Shown: positions 9,590 to 17,663 of the stretch, piece after piece
How positions within the stretch are numbered: position 1 is the stretch's first letter
Layout: each line of letters starts with the position of its first letter
Source of the DNA: M3007 sp044230315
GTDB lineage: Bacteria > Bacteroidota > Bacteroidia > Chitinophagales > Saprospiraceae
NCBI GenBank assembly: GCA_044230315.1
Contig: JBGARJ010000022.1
Location: forward strand, 1-64,000
Length of the DNA: 64,000 bases
Reading direction: 5' to 3'
The notes under the pieces: generated by a model
The model's database searches: none
Seen by the model: the letters and a program-made list of their open reading frames with translations, nothing else
What the model was told of the DNA's origin: nothing
Position numbers and translations under genes: made by a program

Positions 9590-9609
9590 TCGGTTGAGAT
9601 ACCAACCGA
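9590..9609. promoter_or_regulatory. Perfect 7-bp palindrome upstream of the antitoxin gene
   Basis: TCGGTTG, six bases, CAACCGA, placed 30 bp before the DUF433 start codon and 20 bp after the alaS stop. The position fits an operator for autorepression by the antitoxin. No T-run follows on the minus strand, so it is less likely to be an alaS terminator. Confidence 0.4.
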
Positions 9610-9629
9610 GCCAATTCGACAGTTGACAC

Positions 9630-12284
9630 TTAATTTGTCGCTCCGTTCAATAAATACCCTTTCACCGCCTCCACGGCTTGTTGCAACCCCGCGGCATCGC
9701 TCCCACCCGCCGTGGCGAAAAACGGTTGTCCGCCTCCGCCGCCCTTCAGGAATTTTTGCGCGAGTTCGCGCACCATCGTGCCGGCGTTCAGGCCGCGGTC
9801 TTTGACGAGGGCGTCGCTGATTTTTACCGTGAGCAAAGGTTTGTCGGCGTTCACCGAACCGAAGGCGATGACGGCGGGCGCCAGTTCGCGCTCCAGTTCG
9901 AAGGCCAGGGTTTTGACGGCGTTGGCGTCGCCCAGGGGGAGCACGGCGGCGATCAGGCGGATGCCGTTCACCGTTTCGGCTTTGCTGCGCAGGCCGTCGC
10001 GCAGGCCATTGGCCTGCTCCTGTACCAGGCGTTCGATCTCTTTTTGCAGGCGCCGGTTCTCCTCCTGTAGTTCGTGCACCGCTTTGGCGGGCTCCTTGGC
10101 TTTAAGCAGGAGTTTGATGGCCGACACTTCGCGGTCGATGCCGCTGATGTATTGTTCCGCGGCTTCGGCGGTTACGGCCTCCAGGCGGCGCACACCGGCG
10201 GCCACAGCCGATTCGGCGGTGATCTTGAAAAAGCCGATCTGGCCGGTTTGGCGCACATGGCAGCCGCCGCAGAGTTCGCGCGAATACGCGGGGTCGAACG
10301 TGATCATGCGCACGCTTTCGCCGTATTTCTCGCCGAACAGCATCATGGCGCCGGCCTTCTTGGCCTCCTCGATGGGCAGGTTGCGCTTTTCATCCAGGGC
10401 GATGTTTTCCCGGATCTTTTCGTTGACGATGTGCTCGATCTCGGCCAGTTCCTCGTCGGTCACTTTCTGAAAATGCGCAAAGTCGAAACGCAGCGTTTTG
10501 TCGTCGAGATACGAGCCTTTTTGTTGCACGTGGTGGCCCAGCACCTGGCGCAGCGCCGCGTGCAGGAGGTGGGTGGCCGAGTGGTTATTCTCGGTGAGAT
10601 GGCGTTTGCTGGCGTCGACGTGGCAGTGCACCGTGGGGTCCTGCAGGTATGCGGGCAGTTTTTCCACGATGTGGATCACCAGGTCGTTCTCCTTCCTGGT
10701 ATCGAGCACGCGGATTTTTTCGTCGCTGAACTCCAGCCAGCCCGTGTCGCCCACCTGGCCGCCGCCTTCGGGGTAAAAGGGTGTGCGGTTGAGTACAAGC
10801 TGGTACTGCGGCTGGCCTTTGAGCATGACCGTGCGGTATTTGACCACGTGGCTGTCGCGCAGTTCGAGTTGGTCGTAGCCGAGGAATTGCACGTTGGCTT
10901 CGTCGCGGAGCACCATCCAGTCGCCCACCTCCTTGGCGGCGTCTTTTCGGGAGCGGTCTTTTTGCTCCTGCAGCGCTTTTTCGAATCCGGCCTCGTCGAC
11001 CGACCAGCCTTTTTCACGGGCGATCAGGCGGGTGAGGTCGATCGGGAAACCGTAGGTATCGTAGAGTTCGAAGGCCTGTTCGCCGCTGACCGTATTGTTT
11101 TGGATATCAATGCCTTCAATGCGTTTCAGGCCGCTTTCGAGCGTGCGCAGGAACGATTTTTCCTCTTCCAGGATCACCTTGACCACAAAATCGATCTGGG
11201 CCTTCAGTTCGGGGAACACGTCGTGGAATTCCTCGGCGAGAATGGGCACCATGCGGTATAGCACGGGGTCTTTCAGGTCGAGAAACGAGTAGTAATAGCG
11301 CACCGCGCGGCGCAGGATGCGGCGGATGACGTAACCCGCCCCGGTGTTGGAGGGCAGTTCGCCGTCGGCGATCGTGAAGGCTACCGCGCGCAGGTGGTCG
11401 GCCACCACACGCATGGCCACGTCGGTCTTTTTCCAGTTCGGATCGATGCCCGGATAGGTGCCTTCGTATTTTATGCCCGCATAGTTTTCGAGAAACTGGA
11501 ACAGCGGCCGCCACAGGTCAGTGTCGTAGTTGGATGCGGCGCCTTGTACGGCGCGGCAGAGGCGTTCGAAGCCCATACCGGTGTCGACGCTTTTGGCCGG
11601 CAGTTCGTCCAGCGTGCCGTCGGCGCGGCGGTTGAACTGCATGAACACGTTGTTCCACACCTCGATCACGTTGGGGTCGTCGTTGTTCACCAGCTCGCGG
11701 CCGTTCTTTTTGGCGCGCTCCGAGTCGGGGCGCAGGTCGATGTGGATCTCGGAGCAGGGGCCGCAGGGGCCCTGGTCGCCCATCTCCCAGAAGTTGTCCT
11801 TTTTGCTGAAGGCCAGGATGCGGTCTTCGGCCACGTATTTTTTCCACTCGTCGTAGGCCTCCTGGTCGAAGGGCAGGTTCTCTTTTTCGTCGCCTTTGAA
11901 CACCGACACGTAGAGCCGGTCTTTGGGCAGTTTATACACTTCGGTGAGCAGTTCCCAGGACCAGGCGATGGCTTCTTTTTTGAAATAATCGCCGAACGAC
12001 CAGTTGCCCAGCATTTCGAACATGGTATGGTGGTAGCCGTCGAAACCCACATCTTCCAGGTCGTTGTGTTTGCCCGACACGCGGAGGCATTTCTGGGTGT
12101 CGGCCACGCGTTTGGAAGGCGGCGTTTGGTTGCCGAGGAAAAAATCCTTGAGCGGGGCCATGCCGGAGTTGATGAACAGCAGCGTGGGGTCGCTCTTGGC
12201 CACGATGGGGGCCGAGGGGATAATTTTATGCGCTTTGGAAGCGAAGAAGTCGAGGAATTGGCGGCGGATATCGCGGGAAGTCAT
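9630..12284 (-). CDS. alaS: Alanyl-tRNA synthetase
   Basis: Charges tRNA-Ala in the cytoplasm. The protein is 884 residues from the ATG at 12284 (MTSRDIRRQFLDFFASK), the usual start of the family. An upstream in-frame Met at 12329 would add 15 atypical residues and lies in the promoter. The class II catalytic domain is N-terminal (motif-1 region with ARSD-like PLKDFFLGN; GFDGYHHTMFEMLGNWSFGDYF). The editing domain has the zinc-binding HSATHLLHAAL (HxxxH) and CGGCHVRQTG (Cys and His ligands). It is followed by the coiled linker and the C-terminal oligomerisation domain ending AVEAVKGYLL. All zinc ligands are present. It is transcribed from a canonical -7 box 43 bp upstream. Confidence 0.97.
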   Translation of the reverse strand: MTSRDIRRQFLDFFASKAHKIIPSAPIVAKSDPTLLFINSGMAPLKDFFLGNQTPPSKRVADTQKCLRVSGKHNDLEDVGFDGYHHTMFEMLGNWSFGDYFKKEAIAWSWELLTEVYKLPKDRLYVSVFKGDEKENLPFDQEAYDEWKKYVAEDRILAFSKKDNFWEMGDQGPCGPCSEIHIDLRPDSERAKKNGRELVNNDDPNVIEVWNNVFMQFNRRADGTLDELPAKSVDTGMGFERLCRAVQGAASNYDTDLWRPLFQFLENYAGIKYEGTYPGIDPNWKKTDVAMRVVADHLRAVAFTIADGELPSNTGAGYVIRRILRRAVRYYYSFLDLKDPVLYRMVPILAEEFHDVFPELKAQIDFVVKVILEEEKSFLRTLESGLKRIEGIDIQNNTVSGEQAFELYDTYGFPIDLTRLIAREKGWSVDEAGFEKALQEQKDRSRKDAAKEVGDWMVLRDEANVQFLGYDQLELRDSHVVKYRTVMLKGQPQYQLVLNRTPFYPEGGGQVGDTGWLEFSDEKIRVLDTRKENDLVIHIVEKLPAYLQDPTVHCHVDASKRHLTENNHSATHLLHAALRQVLGHHVQQKGSYLDDKTLRFDFAHFQKVTDEELAEIEHIVNEKIRENIALDEKRNLPIEEAKKAGAMMLFGEKYGESVRMITFDPAYSRELCGGCHVRQTGQIGFFKITAESAVAAGVRRLEAVTAEAAEQYISGIDREVSAIKLLLKAKEPAKAVHELQEENRRLQKEIERLVQEQANGLRDGLRSKAETVNGIRLIAAVLPLGDANAVKTLAFELERELAPAVIAFGSVNADKPLLTVKISDALVKDRGLNAGTMVRELAQKFLKGGGGGQPFFATAGGSDAAGLQQAVEAVKGYLLNGATN

Positions 12285-12326
12285 GAACGTACTGGATGTT
12301 GGATAATTTCTCTGGGAAAAGCGGCG

Positions 12327-12334
12327 CAAAGGTA
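12327..12334 (-). promoter_or_regulatory. -7 promoter box TACCTTTG for alaS
   Basis: On the minus strand TACCTTTGCGCC is an exact match to the Bacteroidota -7 consensus TAnnTTTG, 43 bp before the alaS ATG. No convincing TTG is seen at the usual -33 spacing. This box lies inside the extended alaS frame, supporting the shorter start. Confidence 0.6.
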
Positions 12335-12440
12335 GTACTTGTTTGCGATTTTGGCCGGGGGCATAGGCCGTTCAATTTTAGCCCGTAAAGCGCAAACAAG
12401 TAACGCAGAAACAACCGGTTTGCCGGCATCGTTCCCGCCC

Positions 12441-13436
12441 TCACGCATTCAGCATCGCCCACAGCCGGTCTTTCAGTCCCTGGATATTTTTCCCGGTCAC
12501 CGACGAGATAAAAAGAGCCGGCACGTCCGGCGGCAGGGTTTCGCGGAGCATTTTTTCCAAGTCGTCGTCGATCAGGTCGGCCTTGGTGATGGCCAGCAGG
12601 CGGGGTTTGTCGAGCAGTTCGGGGTTGAACTGGCGGAGTTCGTTGACGAGGATATCGTATTCGCCCTGGAGATTCCGGTTGGTGTCGGCCGGGATCAGGA
12701 ACAGCAGCACGCTGTTGCGCTCGATGTGGCGCAGGAAGCGGTGCCCGAGGCCGCGGCCTTCGTGGGCGCCTTCGATGATGCCGGGGATATCGGCCAGGAT
12801 GAACGACTGGCCGGGCCGGGCCTCCACGATGCCGAGGTTGGGCACCAGGGTGGTGAAGGGGTAATCGCCGATCTTGGGTTTGGCGGCGCTCACGGCGCTC
12901 AGCAGGGTGCTTTTGCCGGCATTGGGGAAGCCCACGAGGCCCACGTCGGCCAGCACCTTGAGTTCGAGCACGATCCAGCGTTCCTGGCCTTCTTCGCCGG
13001 GTTGGGCGTAGCGGGGGGTTTGGTGGGTGGCGTTTTTAAAAAAGTTGTTGCCTTTGCCGCCCCGGCCGCCGGGGAGGAGGATCTTCTGTTCGTCGCGTTC
13101 GGTGATCTCGAGCAAAAACTCGTCGGTCTCGGCGTCTTTGGCCACTGTGCCGAGGGGCACCTTCACGATGATGTCGGCCCCGTCGGAGCCCGTTTTGAGG
13201 CCGCCGCGACCCGGTTGGCCGTCTTTAGCAAACAGGTGTTTGGTGTATTTGAGGTCGAGAAGGGTCCATTCATTGTGGTCGGCTTTCAGGATGACATGGC
13301 CGCCGCGGCCGCCGTCGCCGCCATCGGGGCCGCCTTTGGGGGTGCCGGGCCCCCGGAAAAAGTGCACGCTGCCCGCTCCGCCTTTGCCGGAACGAAACAG
13401 GATCTTTACATAGTCGACGAAATTCTGCTCTGCCAT
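12441..13436 (-). CDS. obgE: Obg family GTPase
   Basis: Ribosome-associated GTPase needed for large-subunit assembly and stress signalling. It has 331 residues from the ATG at 13436 (MAEQNFVDYVKILFRSGKGG). The longer frame to 13490 runs across the promoter box. The N-terminal glycine-rich Obg fold is visible (GGAGSVHFFRGPGTPKGGPDGG, GRGGHVIL, PGGRGGKGN). The G domain follows with GFPNAGKSTLL (P-loop), FTTLVPNLG (switch I), DIPGIIEGAHEGRGLG (DxxG, switch II), TKAD and a C-terminal SSVTGKNI. The extra C-terminal domain of some Obg proteins is absent, as in many Bacteroidota. alaS and obgE lie in the same direction 156 bp apart, but obgE is upstream and each has its own box. Confidence 0.95.
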   Translation of the reverse strand: MAEQNFVDYVKILFRSGKGGAGSVHFFRGPGTPKGGPDGGDGGRGGHVILKADHNEWTLLDLKYTKHLFAKDGQPGRGGLKTGSDGADIIVKVPLGTVAKDAETDEFLLEITERDEQKILLPGGRGGKGNNFFKNATHQTPRYAQPGEEGQERWIVLELKVLADVGLVGFPNAGKSTLLSAVSAAKPKIGDYPFTTLVPNLGIVEARPGQSFILADIPGIIEGAHEGRGLGHRFLRHIERNSVLLFLIPADTNRNLQGEYDILVNELRQFNPELLDKPRLLAITKADLIDDDLEKMLRETLPPDVPALFISSVTGKNIQGLKDRLWAMLNA

Positions 13437-13487
13437 GGAGTAGGGTATATTGGGCGAAAAAGTGTGCGGGAAATAAAATTGCCGCCG

Positions 13488-13495
13488 CAAAGGTA
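13488..13495 (-). promoter_or_regulatory. -7 promoter box TACCTTTG for obgE
   Basis: Exact match to TAnnTTTG on the minus strand (TACCTTTGCGGCGG), 52 bp before the obgE ATG at 13436. It is the same word and context as in front of alaS and the dehydrogenase at 27149. Confidence 0.6.
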
Positions 13496-13598
13496 GACAA
13501 TCGGCGGCGGAAGCGGCAGAAAGTGAAATTGGCGGAGATTTTTCACCTTTGTCCCTTGCTAAAAACGGTCCGGCCGCTCCGGCCTGAATATTGGAACC

Positions 13599-14336
13599 AT
13601 GTCAAAACCACGTCGCCCGCTGATCAACCGCAACGAGTCGGTCTGGCTCGAAGGCCCGAAAAGCCGCACTTATGAGTTGGCCTTTGCTTTCCGAGTTTTT
13701 TGGGAATTGGTCAAAGGCCTGCGCGCCCTGCATTTTACCGGCCCCGCCGTCACAGTGTTCGGCTCGGCGCGGTTCAGCGAAGGGCACCCGTACTACGAAC
13801 TGGCGCGGCAGGTCAGCAGCCGCATTGCAACCGATATGGGCCTGACGATCATGACCGGCGGCGGCCCCGGCGTGATGGAAGCCGCCAACCGCGGCGCGCG
13901 CGAAGCGGGCGGTCGCTCGGTAGGTTGCAATATCGTGTTGCCGCACGAACAAAAGGAAAACCCCTACCTCGACAAGTTTGTGACCTTCCACCACTTTTTT
14001 ATCCGGAAGGTGTTGCTGGTCAAATATTCCTATGCTTTTGTGATCCTGCCGGGTGGCTTCGGCACCATGGACGAGTTTTTTGAAACCCTCACCCTCATCC
14101 AAACCCGCAAGATCGAAGGATTCCCGATGGTGATCATGGGCACCGAATTTTACCAGCCCCTGCGCCATTTCCTGGCCTTCATGGCCGAACAGGGTACCAT
14201 CTCGCGCGAGGACATGGACCTGCTCCTGTTCACCGACGACCCCGAGGAGGCCGTCACGCATATCCGGAAGTATTTGTTTGAAAACTACCGCATTGTAAAA
14301 CGCCGGCCGGCGTGGTGGCTGTTCGAAAAAGCCTGA
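13599..14336 (+). CDS. LOG family protein (TIGR00730)
   Basis: A 245-residue cytoplasmic protein of the lysine-decarboxylase-like/LOG fold. It shows VTVFGSARF at the first strand, MTGGGPGVMEAANRGA, then PGGFGTMDEFFETLTLIQT. The last is the PGGxGTxxE nucleotide-binding and catalytic motif of nucleoside 5'-monophosphate phosphoribohydrolases. Family members release a base from nucleotides (cytokinin riboside monophosphate in plants, AMP or other nucleotides in bacteria); the bacterial substrate is not settled by sequence. Divergent from obgE and convergent with the M56 gene. Confidence 0.85.
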   Translation: MSKPRRPLINRNESVWLEGPKSRTYELAFAFRVFWELVKGLRALHFTGPAVTVFGSARFSEGHPYYELARQVSSRIATDMGLTIMTGGGPGVMEAANRGAREAGGRSVGCNIVLPHEQKENPYLDKFVTFHHFFIRKVLLVKYSYAFVILPGGFGTMDEFFETLTLIQTRKIEGFPMVIMGTEFYQPLRHFLAFMAEQGTISREDMDLLLFTDDPEEAVTHIRKYLFENYRIVKRRPAWWLFEKA

Positions 14337-14366
14337 CTCCCTTGCCGGCCGGCGCATAGTTGCGGT

Positions 14367-17135
14367 TTATTCGACCACTTCCAGCGTGGTCATGGCCGAA
14401 CCGTACGGCATCTCCAGCCGGATATACAACATGCCCTTCGACTTGATTTGCCGGAGCGGCAATTTAAAGGGCGTGCGGCCGGCGTGAAAATCCGTTTTCA
14501 GCGAATAGCACTGGGCTCCGGCCGCATTGGTGACCGTAAGCAGCCCCGGGCCGTCTTGCGGCAGGCTGATGTCCAGCACGGCCGTTTCGTGCGCGGGGTT
14601 GGGCCGCACCTGCAGGCCGATTTCGGGCTGCACGCCGGGCGCGGGCGCCGCGGGTTTCAGGGGCGGTTTCGGGTCTTCGGAGCGCACCTCCAGTTCGAGC
14701 GTAACCGTGCTGAGGTCGATGTCGCCGTATTGCCAGTACAGGTCGGGCCGGGCGCCCAGTTGCGTGCGCAGGCTTTCGTATGTGTCGGGCGGAACGAACA
14801 GCCCGACGAGGTCCTGCCCCATCCGTACTTCCTTCAGGTTGTATCCGGAAAAAATGCCGGCCAGTTCGTGGAACGTGGTTTTGGGCATTGCAATTTGCCG
14901 CGGTCCGCCCGTGCGCGCCTGCAGGCCGGTAAAGCGGAGTACGTCGCCCGGCTGCAATTCGCGCTCGAGTTGCGCCAGCAGATCGCCGGGCACTTCGCCG
15001 TTTTTAACCGCCACGCCGAGGCCTTTATAATCGATCGTGAGGTTCCAGTCGGTCAGCGGCTCGTTGCCACGGAAAAACCGCAGCGGCGAGCGAAGCATTT
15101 GCAGGATATCGTTCCGGGTGTTTTTGTACGTGCGCTGCGAGACGGGTGCATCGGCATACAGACGCTCCCCTTGCGCGCCGGTATAGGAAACAGCGTACCG
15201 GCCGATAAAGTCGGCCGGATACGGGCCGCATTCCAGGCGATACGAACGGGTGTCGCTTTCGCTCAGCAACAAGCGGGGGTCGTAAGGCGGCAGGATCGTG
15301 ATACCGGCCACCTCGTGGCTGATCAGACGGGCGGGACCGTCTCTCCGGACGATCGAAACGCTTTCTTTATAGGTTTCGGGGTCAAAGGTGATGACGGTAT
15401 CGACCGCAGGCGCCTCCGGGGCGGGTTGTGTAAGGTCCCAGGCGCTCAGCCATATTTTCACCCCCGGGCGGATCTGATCTTTCAACTCCTGCAAACGCGC
15501 GCGGAGCTGTTCCAGCGACCGGGCGCCGTCGGGGCCATCGGGCGGGCGCAGCACTACGCCACCGTTGCTGACGATGGCCAGCCCCCATTTTTCGGGTGTC
15601 CGGGTATGGCCGTCGGCAAAAAAAACGGTGGGGATTGCCTGGATCAGGCTCCAGAATTGCGCTTCGGTCATGAAGCGGCTTTCGCCGGGCGAAAAACGCT
15701 GGCTGCCCCAGGTCGAATAATCGTACACCGGCGTGCGGGGTTCGATCGGAATGGTCGGCGGCGAAGTCACCCACTTGGGCTTTTTCCCGTCGAGGAAAAT
15801 ATTCACGTTGCCCCATTTGCCGCCGGGCAGGGCGATCCGCTCCAGGCTGAGGTAACCAATGGGTTGAAGCGCGGTAAACAAGGCGCTCAGGTCCGCTTGT
15901 TTTTGGCGGTACACGTCGGGATCGTTGTAATCGCTGGCAAAGGTCCGGCCGCCAATCTCCAGCGACAGGTGTTGTTCGAGCGAGGTGCCGTTCCAGATCC
16001 GGGGTTCGCGTTTGACCGCTTCCTGCAGTTCTTCCGGCGAAATGTGAATTTCGGCCAAATAGCGGCCGGTAGCGGGCAGGTATTCGAATTTGGCCTGAAA
16101 GGCGCCCCAAAACAGAATATATGGAGAAGGTTCGGCAGTACGCAAGGCAGGCGCCACAACCGTGACGCCGCTCAGTTGCGCGGCATAATGTTCGGCCGAT
16201 TGCAGGGCGGCGTGCAGAGGCGCCGCTACCGGAAGCCGTTCGATGAGGCGAAAGGAGAACAGCACCATCAGGCTGGCAAAAGCCGGGAGCAGCAGCAGGT
16301 ATTTCACCCGGCGCAGCGGGTGGGAAGGTTGTTTGGCCATCATAATCATGCGTTTTTGGATCAGTGAATGAAAGGTGTTCACCAGGCCGGGTTGGGCCCT
16401 GTTCCCGGCCGATTGCCAACGCGCCAGCAGGCTGGCATAGGCGTAGCGCTGCCGCGTCCGGCGCACCACGTAATCGTCGGCAATATATTCGTGCACCGCG
16501 CGGAGGCTGCGGCGATAAGCATACAACAAGGGGTTGAACCACTGAAAAGCGATCAGGAGTTGCATCAGGATCAGATCGAGGCTGTGCCACTGGCGCACAT
16601 GCACCATTTCGTGCTCAAATAAGAGTTGGCGCTCTCCGCCGCCGGCATCGCCAGGGTGCCAGAAGACAAAACCGAAAAAAGACGCCATCGGCGTACCGGC
16701 CGGCCCGGTGGCCAGCACCACGCCCGATCCGTCCGCCGAACGCCGGCACTGCCGGATAAAGCGCCACAAACGCAGCACCTGAGCCGTCAGCCGGACCAGG
16801 AAAAGGCCGGCCACAGTCAGATACACCCACCAAAGCAGGTCGCCAAGCGTGAGCGACCACATGGGTTTTTCCAGCGCATGCTGCAGCGCCCGGGGCGCCG
16901 CCTGCGCCCGGTCAACCACGACCGGCAGGTCGAAAACCGGCGCGACGGGAGCGGAGGTAGCGGCAGGAGCCAACTGCCAGTGCAGGGCCGGCAGCGCGCA
17001 GGCTGCCAGCGGAGCCAGCAGCAGGTAAAGGCGGTTCCATTGAAAAAAGGTTTCGCGGCGCAACGCCAGCCAGTATATGGCATAGAAACAAGCGAGGCAA
17101 AAAGCCGATTCGAGCAGGTATTGAATGGTCGACAT
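14367..17135 (-). CDS. BlaR1-like M56 membrane metalloprotease with large ectodomain and T9SS-like tail
   Basis: A 922-residue protein. The first 290 residues form a BlaR1/MecR1 type membrane domain with several hydrophobic helices. They contain the zinc protease motif HEMVH (about residue 176) followed by the downstream acidic segment HEYIADDYVV of peptidase M56. A further helix (YLLLLPAFASLMVLFSF) leads to an extracytoplasmic region of about 600 residues with no penicillin-binding fold recognisable to me. That region begins PYILFWGAFQAKFEY and is related to two stand-alone secreted proteins at 20792 and 22357. The end (RPNPAHETAVLDISLP ... LYIRLEMPYGS) looks like a type A T9SS domain, odd for an integral membrane protease. 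It follows the BlaI gene by 2 bp. Expected job: sense an envelope signal and trigger loss of BlaI repression. Confidence 0.85.
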   Translation of the reverse strand: MSTIQYLLESAFCLACFYAIYWLALRRETFFQWNRLYLLLAPLAACALPALHWQLAPAATSAPVAPVFDLPVVVDRAQAAPRALQHALEKPMWSLTLGDLLWWVYLTVAGLFLVRLTAQVLRLWRFIRQCRRSADGSGVVLATGPAGTPMASFFGFVFWHPGDAGGGERQLLFEHEMVHVRQWHSLDLILMQLLIAFQWFNPLLYAYRRSLRAVHEYIADDYVVRRTRQRYAYASLLARWQSAGNRAQPGLVNTFHSLIQKRMIMMAKQPSHPLRRVKYLLLLPAFASLMVLFSFRLIERLPVAAPLHAALQSAEHYAAQLSGVTVVAPALRTAEPSPYILFWGAFQAKFEYLPATGRYLAEIHISPEELQEAVKREPRIWNGTSLEQHLSLEIGGRTFASDYNDPDVYRQKQADLSALFTALQPIGYLSLERIALPGGKWGNVNIFLDGKKPKWVTSPPTIPIEPRTPVYDYSTWGSQRFSPGESRFMTEAQFWSLIQAIPTVFFADGHTRTPEKWGLAIVSNGGVVLRPPDGPDGARSLEQLRARLQELKDQIRPGVKIWLSAWDLTQPAPEAPAVDTVITFDPETYKESVSIVRRDGPARLISHEVAGITILPPYDPRLLLSESDTRSYRLECGPYPADFIGRYAVSYTGAQGERLYADAPVSQRTYKNTRNDILQMLRSPLRFFRGNEPLTDWNLTIDYKGLGVAVKNGEVPGDLLAQLERELQPGDVLRFTGLQARTGGPRQIAMPKTTFHELAGIFSGYNLKEVRMGQDLVGLFVPPDTYESLRTQLGARPDLYWQYGDIDLSTVTLELEVRSEDPKPPLKPAAPAPGVQPEIGLQVRPNPAHETAVLDISLPQDGPGLLTVTNAAGAQCYSLKTDFHAGRTPFKLPLRQIKSKGMLYIRLEMPYGSAMTTLEVVE

Positions 17136-17137
17136 GG

Positions 17138-17509
17138 TTATAGTTCTTTTTCGTCGCGGTCTTTCAGCTTGGCCAGCAATTCGTCCAGATCGGCCGGGTC
17201 CAGGTTTTCTTCCTGCACGAAATACGACAAGAGCGCCGAGGGCGAGCCGCCGAAATAATTATCCATAAAACGGCGAAAAGCGTTGGCCCGGTAATCTTCT
17301 TTTTGGAGAATGGGGAAATAACGGTGCGTTTTGCCGAAAGCCTCATAGCCGATCAAACCCTCGCTTACCAATTTCCGGACGATGGACGACACGGTATTGT
17401 ACGGCGGTTTGGGATCGTCCATTTCATTCAGAATATCGTTGACGAACGCGTTTTGAAGCCGCCACAAAATGGTCATCACTTCTTCTTCCTTGTGATTCAA
17501 GCGTTTCAT
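17138..17509 (-). CDS. BlaI/MecI/CopY family transcriptional repressor
   Basis: A 123-residue winged-helix repressor. It reads LNHKEEEVMTILWRLQNAFVNDIL, then PPYNTVSSIVRKLVSEGLI (recognition helix), then GYEAFGKTHRYFPIL (wing), with a C-terminal dimerisation helix bundle. Family members repress their own operon until a partner M56 protease signals. The M56 gene starts 2 bp downstream on the same strand, so the pair is one transcription unit. Upstream is a strong promoter overlapped by a perfect 13-bp inverted repeat at 17542-17579, which fits autorepression. The regulated signal is unlikely to be a beta-lactam alone, because no beta-lactamase is nearby. Confidence 0.92.
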   Translation of the reverse strand: MKRLNHKEEEVMTILWRLQNAFVNDILNEMDDPKPPYNTVSSIVRKLVSEGLIGYEAFGKTHRYFPILQKEDYRANAFRRFMDNYFGGSPSALLSYFVQEENLDPADLDELLAKLKDRDEKEL

Positions 17510-17534
17510 ACCAATGCAGTTGTGGTTGTGGAAA

Positions 17535-17579
17535 CAAATATATAACTAAATTTTCGTTTGTCAACTAAAATTTAGTTAT
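17535..17579 (-). promoter_or_regulatory. blaI-M56 promoter with overlapping palindromic operator
   Basis: On the minus strand TTG (17562-17564), 19 bases, then TATATTTG (17535-17542) is an exact Bacteroidota promoter (TTG-N19-TAnnTTTG). A perfect inverted repeat, ATAACTAAATTTT (17542-17554) and AAAATTTAGTTAT (17567-17579), separated by 12 bases, covers the spacer and the -33 element. A repressor dimer bound there would block the polymerase, so it is the natural candidate operator of the adjacent BlaI protein. Confidence 0.75.
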
Positions 17580-17663
17580 TGAACGAAAAAATAGTTTTAT
17601 GACCCCTTACCGGATGATTCGTTTCGACAACGGCCAACAGGAAATAGCGGGCCGGGCCGGAGA

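Noticed and set aside
14448..16367. Plus-strand ORF of 639 codons opposite the M56 gene
   Set aside because: Antisense shadow with Gly/Arg-rich low-information sequence; the M56 frame carries the HExxH and membrane helices.
17138..17509. Beta-lactam resistance operon
   Set aside because: BlaI and an M56 protease are present, but there is no beta-lactamase or PBP2a next to them and the ectodomain shows no penicillin-binding motif.
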